The notes under the pieces: generated by a model
Database searches by the model: none
Told to the model about the DNA's origin: nothing
What the model saw: only the letters and a program-made list of their open reading frames with translations
DNA from: JACZQZ01 sp046756945
Lineage (GTDB): Bacteria > Pseudomonadota > Alphaproteobacteria > Rhodospirillales > 2-02-FULL-58-16
Assembly: GCA_046756945.1 (NCBI GenBank)
Contig: JBHHXI010000002.1
Coordinates: 1-50,165 of the forward strand
Reading direction: 5' to 3'
DNA length: 50,165 bases
Translations under genes and position numbers: made by a program
Shown here: piece after piece, positions 1 to 8,120 of the stretch
Numbering within the stretch: the stretch's first letter is position 1
How the letters are laid out: each line of letters starts with the position of its first letter

Positions 1-2
1 CC

Positions 3-1184
3 GCGGCCTGCGACGCGGCCGACAGGCGGCCCCGCGACCCCGGCTGGCGCCTCGGCCAGACGACCCGGGTGGAGGAGAGCGTTTTCGCCCCCGGCGGCCG
101 ACCGGGGCGCCTCAGGCGCCTGTTCCGCCTGCCCTCGGGCGACGAGCTTCGCATGCGCCTTTTCTTTCCCGGCGGCCGGCTGCGCCGGGCCGGCGCCGAC
201 GTCTACCAGGCCATGGGCGGCGGCGGAACGCGCCCCGTCATGACGGCGGCGGCGGGCGGCGACTGCCGGATCGCCGGCGGCCGGCGCATCCTCTACGACC
301 GGGAGGGCCGGGCAACCGAGTTGGTCATTCTCGGCCCGGACCTGGAGGACACCGGGCAGAGAGAACCCCTGAACGCCCCCGTTCCGGCCGGCGCCGATCC
401 CGGCGGCGTGACCGTGGCCCATGTCGACAGCGGCATCAACTACACGATCCCCGCCCTCGCCGCGCGGCTGGCGCGCGACCCCGCCGGCCGGGCGCTGGGA
501 TACGACTACTGGGACATGGATGACCGCCCCTTCGACGCCGACACGCGCCGCTCTCCGTTCTTTCCCATCCGTCACGGCACCCGGGTGGCCGGCATCCTGG
601 TCCGCGAGGCGCCCGATGTGCGCCTCCTGCCCTACCGCTATCCGCGTCCCGCCATGGGGCGCATGGCCGACATGGTCGCCGACGCCGACGCCAACGGGGC
701 GCTCATCGTCGCCATGCCCCTGGGCAGCAACGATCCCGGCGCCTGGCGGCCGTTCGCCGGGGCCGCCGGCCTGCGGCCCCATATGCTGTTCGTCGTCTCG
801 GCCGGCAACGACGGCCGCGACATAGACGCCGAACCGGTCTATCCGGCGGCACTGGGGCTGGAAAACTTCCTCGTCGTCACGTCATCGGACGCCACCGGCC
901 GCCTGGCGCCGGGGTCGAACTGGGGCCCGGAGCACGTCGACGTCATGGTCGCCGCCGAGAACCTGGACACCATCGACGACCGGGGGGCGCGCACCAAGGC
1001 CTCGGGATCGAGCTTCGCCGTGCCGCGCATCGCCGCCCTCGCCGCGCGGCTGGCGAAAAAGCACCCCACGTGGCGGGCGGCGGAGTTGAAAAAGGCGATC
1101 CTGGCGCGCGCCCGGCCGTCGCCGTTCCACCGGACGCCGGTGATCCGCCACGGCTGGATCCCCTATCCGCAGGAGGACGGCTGA
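3..1184 (+). CDS. Subtilisin-like serine protease (S8), 5' end outside window
   Basis: Counting from the GTG at 69, the triad of an S8 protease is visible: Asp120 in VAHVDSGI, His169 in RHGTRVAG and Ser315 in GSSFAVPR, with the oxyanion Asn247 in SAGND. The reading frame stays open to the left edge (22 further codons from position 3), so the true start probably lies upstream and the GTG at 69 is only a possible internal start. No signal peptide or recognised inhibitor prodomain is seen in the roughly 110 residues before the catalytic domain; that part has no family I recognise. The protein ends soon after the catalytic Ser helix, so it is a compact subtilase. It converges on the trypsin-like protease gene 15 bp downstream. 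Function beyond peptide hydrolysis is unknown. Confidence 0.85.
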   Translation, partial: AACDAADRRPRDPGWRLGQTTRVEESVFAPGGRPGRLRRLFRLPSGDELRMRLFFPGGRLRRAGADVYQAMGGGGTRPVMTAAAGGDCRIAGGRRILYDREGRATELVILGPDLEDTGQREPLNAPVPAGADPGGVTVAHVDSGINYTIPALAARLARDPAGRALGYDYWDMDDRPFDADTRRSPFFPIRHGTRVAGILVREAPDVRLLPYRYPRPAMGRMADMVADADANGALIVAMPLGSNDPGAWRPFAGAAGLRPHMLFVVSAGNDGRDIDAEPVYPAALGLENFLVVTSSDATGRLAPGSNWGPEHVDVMVAAENLDTIDDRGARTKASGSSFAVPRIAALAARLAKKHPTWRAAELKKAILARARPSPFHRTPVIRHGWIPYPQEDG

Positions 1185-1199
1185 ACGCGCGCCCTGGTA

Positions 1200-2345
1200 T
1201 CAGCCCGGCGGGCCGGGAGGCGGGCGCTCGTCGGCGAGGAAGTCCCGCGCCCGCGGGGCGAGGTCCGGGTGGTGTTTTTCCAGGAGGGCGAGGGCGCGCC
1301 GGGCGAGATCCAGATCGCCGCCCCATTTGCCCACCTGGACGGCGAGGCGCAGAACCCGCCCGTCGGCCGGGAGAACGCCGAGCAACCAGGCAAGGTGGGG
1401 GACCGCCGCCCGGTAGCGGCGGGCGAAATCCAGCGTGATGGCGAGCCCGAGCCGGGAATTGATGGCGTTGGGGTCCTGTTCCAGGGCGCGCTCGAACATG
1501 GCGACGGAGTCGTCGAAGCGCCCGGCCCTGCCGAAAAACTGGCCGGCAAGGTCGAACAGCTGGCGGTTGCCGCTGGCCACGCACGACCCGGCGATGGCGT
1601 CGCCGGGCGCCGCCCCGGCCGGCCCCCGGCGGCGCCGTGCCTGCTCCAGCGCCTCGATGCATTTCCGGTAATGGGCGCCCAGCGCGCGGCTGGGGTCCGC
1701 ATACTCCGGTCCGCTGCGGGCGCTGAGAACGGCCAGTTGGGCGGCCCCGATGGCCTCGTGCAGCCCTTCGCCGCCGGAGGTGACGATGCCGACCAGCCGC
1801 CCGGCGCCGTCGACCAGGGCGCCGCCGCTGTTGCCGGGCTGGCTTTGGGCGGAGTGGTGCAGGCGGGCCAGGGGCTTGCCCCTGGCCGGTTGCAGGATGA
1901 TCCGTCCCGGCGCGTAGACGCGGACGCGCTCCCGGCCCACGTCGACGCCCACCGCATACAGATCGGCGCCGGCGTCCGCCGTCGCGACCTCCAGGGCCGG
2001 GCCGCCGTTCAGCCCCTCGGCCCTGAGCAGCACCAGGTCGCCCGGATAATCGGTGGCGACCACGCGGGCGCGGCGGACCGGCCCGCCGGGCGGGAAAACG
2101 TCCGCCCACGGGGTGTCGGCCACCACGTGGCGGTTGGTCACCAGGAGCCCGGGCCCGATCAGCACGGCGCTGGCCACCGGGTCGAACGACGCGATCCGGA
2201 AGACCCGCCCGCGCACCGCGCAAACCGGCTCCGGCGCCTGGCAGCGCTCCCCTCCTGTTTCTGCCGCCGCCCCACCGGCCAACAGGCCGAGCAGGCCGGC
2301 CACGGCGAGGGACGCCGCCACGCCACGCCCGAAGATTCGCGCCAT
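1200..2345 (-). CDS. Secreted trypsin-like protease with C-terminal TPR region
   Basis: 381 residues. The chosen ATG has GGAGGG just upstream and opens a clear Sec signal peptide (MARIFGRGVAASLAVAGLL, cleavage near GGAAAE). The S1/DegP-type triad reads His73 (TNRHVV), Asp103 (GDLVLL) and Ser173 (QPGNSGGALV). Residues about 255-365 look like TPR helices (a FDDSVAMFERALEQDPNAIN repeat unit). No PDZ domain is seen, which separates it from DegP/HtrA proper. It is expected to act in the periplasm. An in-frame upstream ATG would add 22 residues with no RBS and would bury the signal peptide, so it was not used. Convergent with the subtilase; substrate unknown. Confidence 0.82.
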   Translation of the reverse strand: MARIFGRGVAASLAVAGLLGLLAGGAAAETGGERCQAPEPVCAVRGRVFRIASFDPVASAVLIGPGLLVTNRHVVADTPWADVFPPGGPVRRARVVATDYPGDLVLLRAEGLNGGPALEVATADAGADLYAVGVDVGRERVRVYAPGRIILQPARGKPLARLHHSAQSQPGNSGGALVDGAGRLVGIVTSGGEGLHEAIGAAQLAVLSARSGPEYADPSRALGAHYRKCIEALEQARRRRGPAGAAPGDAIAGSCVASGNRQLFDLAGQFFGRAGRFDDSVAMFERALEQDPNAINSRLGLAITLDFARRYRAAVPHLAWLLGVLPADGRVLRLAVQVGKWGGDLDLARRALALLEKHHPDLAPRARDFLADERPPPGPPG

Positions 2346-2449
2346 CCCATGCCCTCCGCTTCGAAATCCCGCCGCAGCTTGGCCCGCCCGGGCGCGCCGC
2401 GTCAATGGCAACCCGTGCCGCCCGGCCGGCCCATGAAAACCGCAACGCC

Positions 2450-2478
2450 TTGCCGGGGCGGGACTTTCGCCTTTTAAT
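2450..2478 (+). promoter_or_regulatory. Sigma70-type promoter for the mutase operon
   Basis: TTGCCG at 2450-2455 and TTTAAT at 2473-2478 are separated by 17 bp (4/6 and 5/6 matches to the consensus). The predicted transcript starts near 2485 and has GGGAGG about 12 bp before the ATG at 2528. It lies in the divergent gap between the trypsin-like protease and the S subunit gene. Prediction from sequence only. Confidence 0.42.
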
Positions 2479-2527
2479 CCCCCGGGGGCCGCGGGGGCGC
2501 CACGGTGAACTGGGAGGCAGGCCGACC

Positions 2528-3001
2528 ATGGGCACGGACAGCACGGACAGCACGAGCGGGGAGCGCCGGAGAACCCTGGTCACCGGGGTGATCGGCTCGG
2601 ACACCCACATCGTCGGCAACCGGATTCTCACCATGGCCCTGGAAAAAGCCGGCTACAAGGTCGTGGCGCTGGGCGCGCTGACGCCGGCGGACGAGTTCAT
2701 CAAGGCCGCCGTCGAGACCGCGGCCGACGCCATCATGGTGTCCTCGCTGTATGGCCAGGGGGAACTGGACTGCCGGGATTTCCGCGACCTCTGCATCGAG
2801 GCCGGGCTGGAGGACATCGTGCTCTACGTCGGCGGCAACCTTGTCGTGGGCAAGCAGCCCTGGGCCGAGGTGGAGCAGCGCTACCGGGACATGGGGTTCG
2901 ACCGCGCCTTTCCGCCCGGCACCCGCACCGACGCGGTGATCGCGGCGCTGGAAGACGATTTCCGGGCGCCGGGCGCGGGCGGAAAAAAGGCCGGCGAATG
3001 A
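2528..3001 (+). CDS. glmS: Adenosylcobalamin-dependent mutase, S (B12-binding) subunit, glutamate mutase type
   Basis: 157 residues, one B12-binding Rossmann domain. The DxHxxG cobalamin motif is intact (Asp25, His27 in GSDTHIVGN); His is the lower axial ligand that replaces dimethylbenzimidazole. Blocks typical of the glutamate mutase S subunit follow: VSSLYGQGE, LYVGGN and VVGKQ. The ATG follows a GGGAGG box; an upstream in-frame ATG would add 41 unrelated residues. The stop overlaps the next start (ATGA), so it is translationally coupled to the L gene. It should form the cobalamin-holding half of the E2S2 mutase with the product of 4388-5899. Here glmS means the mutase subunit, not glucosamine-6-phosphate synthase. 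Confidence 0.9.
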   Translation: MGTDSTDSTSGERRRTLVTGVIGSDTHIVGNRILTMALEKAGYKVVALGALTPADEFIKAAVETAADAIMVSSLYGQGELDCRDFRDLCIEAGLEDIVLYVGGNLVVGKQPWAEVEQRYRDMGFDRAFPPGTRTDAVIAALEDDFRAPGAGGKKAGE

Positions 3002-4422
3002 GCGCCGCCGCCCTGTTGATCGATCTCGGCAGCACCTATACCAAGGTGCGCGCCATCGATCTGGAAAAGGCGCGCATCCTCGGCGCCGGCCAGGGGCCGT
3101 CCACGGTGACCACCGACGTCACCGTCGGGCTGGCCAAGGCCCTCGCCGATCTCGAGCGCGGCATGGGCGGGCGGCGCGAATTCACCTACCGGCTGGCCTC
3201 GAGCAGCGCCGCCGGGGGCCTGCGCATGGTGACCGTGGGTCTGGTCCGCGAGCTCACCGCCGCCGCCGCCCGCCAGGCGGCCCTCGGCGCCGGGGCCAGG
3301 CTGGTGGGCACCTTCGCCTACAAGCTCACCGCCGCCGACGTGGCGCGGATCGCCGACCTGGCGCCCGACATCGTGCTGCTCGCCGGCGGCACCGACGGCG
3401 GCAACGAGGACGTGATCCTGCACAACGCCGCCGGCCTGGCCGCCTGCTCCATCACCTGCCCGGTGGTCGTCGCCGGCAACCGCCAGGCCGCCGACGAGGC
3501 CGCCGCCCGCCTCGACGCCGGCGGCAGTCCGGTCACGGTGACCGACAACGTCATGCCCGAGTTCGGGGTCCTCGACGTGGAGCCGACGCGCGCCGCCATC
3601 CGCCGGATCTTCATCGACCGCATCGTCCACGCCAAGGGCATCGACCGGGCGGCGGAGATGCTCGACCGGGTGCTGATGCCGACCCCGGCCGCCGTCCTCG
3701 ACGGCGCCCGGCTGCTCGCCGACGGATGCGGCGGCCGCCCCGGCCTGGGCTCCCTGCTGGTGGTCGATGTCGGCGGCGCCACCACGGACGTCCATTCCGT
3801 GGCGGACGGCGGGCCGGCCCGGGCCGAGGTGGTCTACCGGGGCCTGCCCGAGCCCTATCTCAAACGGACCGTGGAGGGCGATCTGGGCATGCGGCACAAC
3901 GCCCGGGCCATCGTCCAGGCGGCGGGGCGCGAGGCCCTGGCCGGCGACGCCGGGCTTGCCCCGGAGCGCATCGAGGCCCTGGCCCGGCGGGCGTCCGAGG
4001 ACACCGGCCGGCTGCCCCGATCGGCGGAGGACCGGGCCTTCGACAAGGCGCTGGCGCGGGCCGCCGTCGGGCTGGCGGTCAAGCGCCACGCGGGCACGCT
4101 GGACACCGTCCATACGGCGACCGGTCCGGTGACCGTCCAATTCGGCAAGGACCTGAGCACGGTGGAAACGATCGTCGGCACCGGCGGCGCCCTGGTCCAC
4201 GGGCCGCAACCGGCGGCCATCCTGGAGACCGCGCTGGCCGACGACGCGGACCCTTTCTCGCTCCGGCCGCGGACCCCGCGGATGGTGCTGGACAGGGATT
4301 ACATCCTGTTCGCCTGCGGCCTGCTCGGGGCGGTCGAGCCGGACGCCGCCTTGACCTTGGGCCTTGCCCACATGCATCCTCTAGGGGATGGACCGGAAAA
4401 TGGGTGCACTTCGACGGCCTGA
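2998..4422 (+). CDS. glmL: GlmL/MutL family protein, mutase-associated ASKHA ATPase
   Basis: 474 residues. The N terminus (LLIDLGSTYTKV) and the central VVDVGGATTDVHSV are the phosphate-1 and phosphate-2 type motifs of the actin/Hsp70-like fold, with VLLAGGTDGGNEDVI between them. This family sits between glmS and glmE in many bacteria and is thought to act as a reactivation or chaperone factor for the B12 mutase. The length is normal for GlmL (about 460). It overlaps glmS by 4 bp and the mutase E gene by about 35 bp, so all three are one operon. There is no separate sign of a DNA mismatch repair role despite the old MutL name. Confidence 0.88.
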   Translation: MSAAALLIDLGSTYTKVRAIDLEKARILGAGQGPSTVTTDVTVGLAKALADLERGMGGRREFTYRLASSSAAGGLRMVTVGLVRELTAAAARQAALGAGARLVGTFAYKLTAADVARIADLAPDIVLLAGGTDGGNEDVILHNAAGLAACSITCPVVVAGNRQAADEAAARLDAGGSPVTVTDNVMPEFGVLDVEPTRAAIRRIFIDRIVHAKGIDRAAEMLDRVLMPTPAAVLDGARLLADGCGGRPGLGSLLVVDVGGATTDVHSVADGGPARAEVVYRGLPEPYLKRTVEGDLGMRHNARAIVQAAGREALAGDAGLAPERIEALARRASEDTGRLPRSAEDRAFDKALARAAVGLAVKRHAGTLDTVHTATGPVTVQFGKDLSTVETIVGTGGALVHGPQPAAILETALADDADPFSLRPRTPRMVLDRDYILFACGLLGAVEPDAALTLGLAHMHPLGDGPENGCTSTA

Positions 4423-5899
4423 CACCGGGGAGTCGCCGCTGTCGGCGGCGCAGATCCCCGCAGACGTGTTCGCGGCCATGCGGCGGGAAAACCTGGCCCG
4501 GTGGCCGACCGGCGCCGAGGTCGACCTGGACGCGGCGGTGGACTTCCACAAAAGCCTGCCCGAGCACAAGCGGCTGCCGTCGGTCATGCGCCGCGCCGTC
4601 GCCGAGGGCCGGTGCCTGACCCAGCCGCGGGGCGGGTTCGGCACCCTCGAGCTGCAGAGGGAGCTGATGCGGACCCTGGACACCGACGGGTTCGCCGACA
4701 TCGTTCCCACCACCACCGACAGCTACACCCGCAACGAACACTTTTCCAGGGCCGAAAAGGGCATCGAGGAATCGAAGCGCCTCGGCCGCTCCATGCTGAA
4801 CGGCTTTCCCATGGTCAACTACGGGGTCGCCGCGGCCCGCACGCTGACCGAGGCCATCGACAAGCCCGCCATCGTGCTGTCCGGCACCTCCTTGCCCAAG
4901 CTCACGTCCGAGATCGGTTTCGCGGCCGGGTATTCCGGGTACCTGGGATCGGGGATCGCCTATACGGTATCGTATACCAAGGACATCTCCGTCGAAGACG
5001 GCATCCGCAACTACCAGTACCTGGACCGGCTGGCGGCGCTGTACGGGGAGCGCGGCGTCGAGCTGCACCGCCGCCAGCCGGGCTTCCTGACCGGCACCAA
5101 CATCCCGCCGTCCATCGCCATCATCACCGGGGTGCTGGACGCGCTGCTCGCCGCCGGCCAGGGGGTGCGCGACTACGGCCTGGAACTGGGCCAGACCCTG
5201 CATCTGGTCCAGGACGCGGCGGCCATCCAGGTGTGCGGCGAGCTGTGCCAGGAATACCTGCGCCAACACGGTTTCGACGACGTGTTCACGCCGGTGACGT
5301 CCCTGCACTGGATGGGCGCCTGGCCCCAGGATGCGGCCCAGTCCGCCGCCCTCATCGTCTACGGCGGCACCCTGGCGGCGGTCGGCGGCGCCGTCAGCGT
5401 GACGACGAAGAGCACCCACGAGGCCTTCGGCATCCCGACGCCGCAAGCCAACGCCGAGGGCCTGCGCATGACCCGCATGGCGATCTACCTGGCGCGCAAC
5501 ATCCGCCTCGACGCCATGCCCGAGTTCCAGCGGGAAAAGGAGCTGATCCGCAAGGAGGTGCGGGCGGTCGTCGACAAGGTCCTCGACATGGGCGACGGCG
5601 ACGCCGCCGTCGGCACCGTCAGGGCCTGCGAGGCGGGCGTCCTGGACATCCCCTGGTCGCCGAACCGGTTCCTCAAGAGCCGGGTGCTGCCGGCCCGGGA
5701 CTCAGAAGGCTACCTGCGCATCCTGGACGCCGCCGACATGCCGTTTCCCGGCGACGTGCTCGACTTCCACGAGGACCGCCTGCGCGAGCGCGCCGGGCGC
5801 GAGGGCGTGCCCTACGACCATGACCTGGCGGTGACCAGCGTCTACGAGATCTCCGAATCCCTGGACAAGCTGCTTCCCGGCATGCCGGCAGCCGGGTGA
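4388..5899 (+). CDS. Mutase E (catalytic) subunit, glutamate mutase type, substrate pocket altered
   Basis: 503 residues, a TIM-barrel subunit of the methylaspartate (glutamate) mutase family. It aligns without gaps, at a constant +15 offset, to the clostridial GlmE sequence I know. Arg81 and Arg115 match substrate Arg66 and Arg100; Tyr192 and Tyr196 match Tyr177 and Tyr181; Lys341 and Glu345 match the adenosyl-contacting Lys326 and Glu330. However, Leu164 stands where Arg149 binds a glutamate carboxylate, Ser165 replaces His150, and Leu186 replaces Glu171, which contacts the amino group. The fold and radical chemistry are therefore probably kept while the substrate may differ. The start is uncertain between 4388 and 4400. 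No methylaspartate ammonia-lyase gene is nearby. Confidence 0.85.
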   Translation: MDRKMGALRRPDTGESPLSAAQIPADVFAAMRRENLARWPTGAEVDLDAAVDFHKSLPEHKRLPSVMRRAVAEGRCLTQPRGGFGTLELQRELMRTLDTDGFADIVPTTTDSYTRNEHFSRAEKGIEESKRLGRSMLNGFPMVNYGVAAARTLTEAIDKPAIVLSGTSLPKLTSEIGFAAGYSGYLGSGIAYTVSYTKDISVEDGIRNYQYLDRLAALYGERGVELHRRQPGFLTGTNIPPSIAIITGVLDALLAAGQGVRDYGLELGQTLHLVQDAAAIQVCGELCQEYLRQHGFDDVFTPVTSLHWMGAWPQDAAQSAALIVYGGTLAAVGGAVSVTTKSTHEAFGIPTPQANAEGLRMTRMAIYLARNIRLDAMPEFQREKELIRKEVRAVVDKVLDMGDGDAAVGTVRACEAGVLDIPWSPNRFLKSRVLPARDSEGYLRILDAADMPFPGDVLDFHEDRLRERAGREGVPYDHDLAVTSVYEISESLDKLLPGMPAAG

Positions 5900-6059
5900 G
5901 GCCCGCCAAGGCCGGCGGCGGCGTGCGGCGCCGGGGGCGAATCGTGCTTGATTCCCGGGAATTTTAGGTATCAAACGGTGATCAGGTGGTGGATATTAGA
6001 GAATACGCATATCCGTCGACGCCCCATCGGCGGGTATGCCCACGAAGGAGACACCGGCC

Positions 6060-7067
6060 ATGCCACCCAAAAGGGGCTTGTGCGTCCTTGGCCTGATCGT
6101 CGCGATCGGCTTCGCCGGCCCGGCTTCGGCGGGGAAACTGCCGGACGCGATGGAAAGGCCGGGCGGCTTTCCCGACCGGCCGCTCCGCCTGATCGTGCCC
6201 TATGGATCGGGCGGCGGCTCGGCCCAGGTTTCCCGGGCCATGGCGCAGGCGGTGACCGGGCACACCGGCGTCGCCATCGAGCCGCAATACATACCCGGCG
6301 GCAGCGGCATGGTCGGCCTGAAGGCCTACATGGAGACGCCCGCCGACGGCTACACGGTGCTTGAGCACATCGACGACGCGACCAGCGCCTTCGCCAGCGG
6401 CAAGAGCGAGGTCCATCCGGGCCGGGACCTGGTGCCGCTGGTGATCGCGCAGATCACCTTCAGCCAGATCTACATTCGCGGCAACGAGACGCGGTTCTCC
6501 GACTGGGCGTCGTTCGTCAAGTACGCCATGGCCAGGGGCGGCAGGGCGACCATGGCCAACGTCTCGCGCCAGGGTTCCATGGAACGCATCAACATGAACC
6601 GCATCGCCCGACACTTCGGGTTCAGGATCCAGCAGATCAGCTTCGACAAACCCGGGCCGCGCTACATGGCCCTCAAGAGCGCCCGGGTGGACGCCCTGTT
6701 CGAGCAGCCGGGCGACGTCAAGAAATTCCTCGACAGCGGCGACTTCAAGCCGATCCTCACCCTCCTGCCCGAGCGTCCACGGGCCTTCGCCGGCGTGCCG
6801 TCGATGAAGGACGTCGGCCTCACCTTCACGCCGTTGATGCGTTTCCGCGGGTTTTACGTGAAGAAGGGGGTTCCCGCGGATCGCCTGAAGTGGCTCCAAT
6901 GGGCCTTCCAGAAGGGCTTCGCCCAACCCGGCTTCCAGGCGTTCAACAAGAAGAAGTTCATGGACCTCATCCCCAGCTTCCGCGACACCGACGGGGCGAT
7001 CGCGCTGATCGAGGAGACCATGGCCGTCTACCGGAAGACCTATAAGGAAATGGGGCTGATCGAATAG
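6060..7067 (+). CDS. TctC/Bug-family periplasmic substrate-binding protein
   Basis: 335 residues. GAAGGAG lies about 10 bp before this ATG, which opens a Sec signal peptide (MPPKRGLCVLGLIVAIGFAG, cleavage after PASA). The mature part starts with the Bug signature FPDRPLRLIVPYGSGGG, followed by IPGGSGMVG and the ADGYT block. Such proteins bind carboxylates or other small acids in a closed cleft and deliver them to TctAB-type membrane pairs. No tctA or tctB is in the window, so this is an orphan receptor, as is common in proteobacteria. The ligand cannot be read from sequence. The 160 bp upstream are non-coding and separate it from the mutase operon. Confidence 0.85.
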   Translation: MPPKRGLCVLGLIVAIGFAGPASAGKLPDAMERPGGFPDRPLRLIVPYGSGGGSAQVSRAMAQAVTGHTGVAIEPQYIPGGSGMVGLKAYMETPADGYTVLEHIDDATSAFASGKSEVHPGRDLVPLVIAQITFSQIYIRGNETRFSDWASFVKYAMARGGRATMANVSRQGSMERINMNRIARHFGFRIQQISFDKPGPRYMALKSARVDALFEQPGDVKKFLDSGDFKPILTLLPERPRAFAGVPSMKDVGLTFTPLMRFRGFYVKKGVPADRLKWLQWAFQKGFAQPGFQAFNKKKFMDLIPSFRDTDGAIALIEETMAVYRKTYKEMGLIE

Positions 7068-7098
7068 GCGCCGGCCGCCGTCGCCGCCCTCCCCTGGG

Positions 7099-8004
7099 TC
7101 AGCGCGAGCGCAGCCTCGGATCGAGGGCGTCGCGCATCGCGTCGCCGAACAGGTTGAACCCGAAAACGGCGATGCTGATGGCGATACCCGGCCACACCGC
7201 CATCCACGGCGCGCTCTCGGCATACTCCTCGGCGCCCCCCTGCAGCATCAGCCCCCAGGCCGGTGTCGGTTCCGTGACACCGAGGCCCAAATAACTCAAC
7301 GACGCCTCCAACAGGATGGCGTGGCCGACGAAGGTCGAGAACATGATCAGGAACGGCGCCATGACGTTCGGCGCCATGTGGCGGAGGATGATCCTGGCGT
7401 GGCCGAAGCCCAGCGCGCGCGCCGCATCCACATAAGGCAACTCGCGGATGGCCAGCGCGTTGGAACGCACCACCCGCGCGCACTGCGGGATGAAGGGAAT
7501 GGTGATGGCGATGATGACGTTTTCCAGCCCGGGCCCGAAAATGGAGACGATGGCCAGCGCCATGATGATCAGCGGGAAAGCCAGGAACACGTCCACGACG
7601 CGCTGGAACAACAGGTCGAAATAGCCGCCGAAGTAGGCGCTGGCGACGCCCAGGACCAGGCCGGCCACGGCGCCCATGGTCGCCGCCGCGAAACCGACCA
7701 GCAACGCCGTCCTGGCGCCATAGATGATCCGGGTCAGCACGTCGCGACCGAACTGGTCGGTGCCCATCCAATAGACGGAGTCGGGCGGCAGCAGCATATG
7801 CTCGAAATTGTTGAGAATTGGATCGTGGGGCGAAACCAGATCGGCCGAAGCGGCCATCAGGATCATCGCCAGGACGACACCGAGCCCGGCGGCGCCCAGG
7901 GGATACTTTTGCATCCAGGCGCGCGCGCGAACCGGCCACGGCTTGCGTGGAACGGCTGCGTCGATTTCAGCCTCGACGGGAGATTCCGATACGATGGCCA
8001 TCAT
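7099..8004 (-). CDS. ABC transporter permease, OppC/DppC family (orphan)
   Basis: 301 residues. An N-terminal cytoplasmic tail and first TM helix (AAGLGVVLAMILMAASADL) are followed by the family block WMGTDQFGRDVLTRIIYGAR and five further TM helices. The EAA loop reads YVDAARALGFGHARII. This is the second permease of dipeptide/oligopeptide/nickel-type importers. Its usual partners (OppB-type permease, two ATPases, binding protein) are missing on both sides, so either the operon was broken or it pairs with subunits encoded elsewhere. Tandem ATGs (8004, 8001) are alternative starts. It converges on the TctC-type gene with a 31 bp gap. Confidence 0.88.
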   Translation of the reverse strand: MMAIVSESPVEAEIDAAVPRKPWPVRARAWMQKYPLGAAGLGVVLAMILMAASADLVSPHDPILNNFEHMLLPPDSVYWMGTDQFGRDVLTRIIYGARTALLVGFAAATMGAVAGLVLGVASAYFGGYFDLLFQRVVDVFLAFPLIIMALAIVSIFGPGLENVIIAITIPFIPQCARVVRSNALAIRELPYVDAARALGFGHARIILRHMAPNVMAPFLIMFSTFVGHAILLEASLSYLGLGVTEPTPAWGLMLQGGAEEYAESAPWMAVWPGIAISIAVFGFNLFGDAMRDALDPRLRSR

Positions 8005-8120
8005 TAAATTCCCTCAACCCTGCCGATACGCGTCGCCATTCCCCTGAAAGCGGACATTTGGAAGGTGGTCGCCGCACATCTCCTTCCGACCGGGAGCGGG
8101 CTTCGCGTCCGGGGGGCGCA

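Noticed and set aside
943..2634. Long minus-strand frame of 563 codons overlapping both protease genes
   Set aside because: It runs over the catalytic parts of two recognised genes, is extremely Arg/Pro/Gly-rich and has no recognisable motif; this is typical antisense frame opening in GC-rich DNA.
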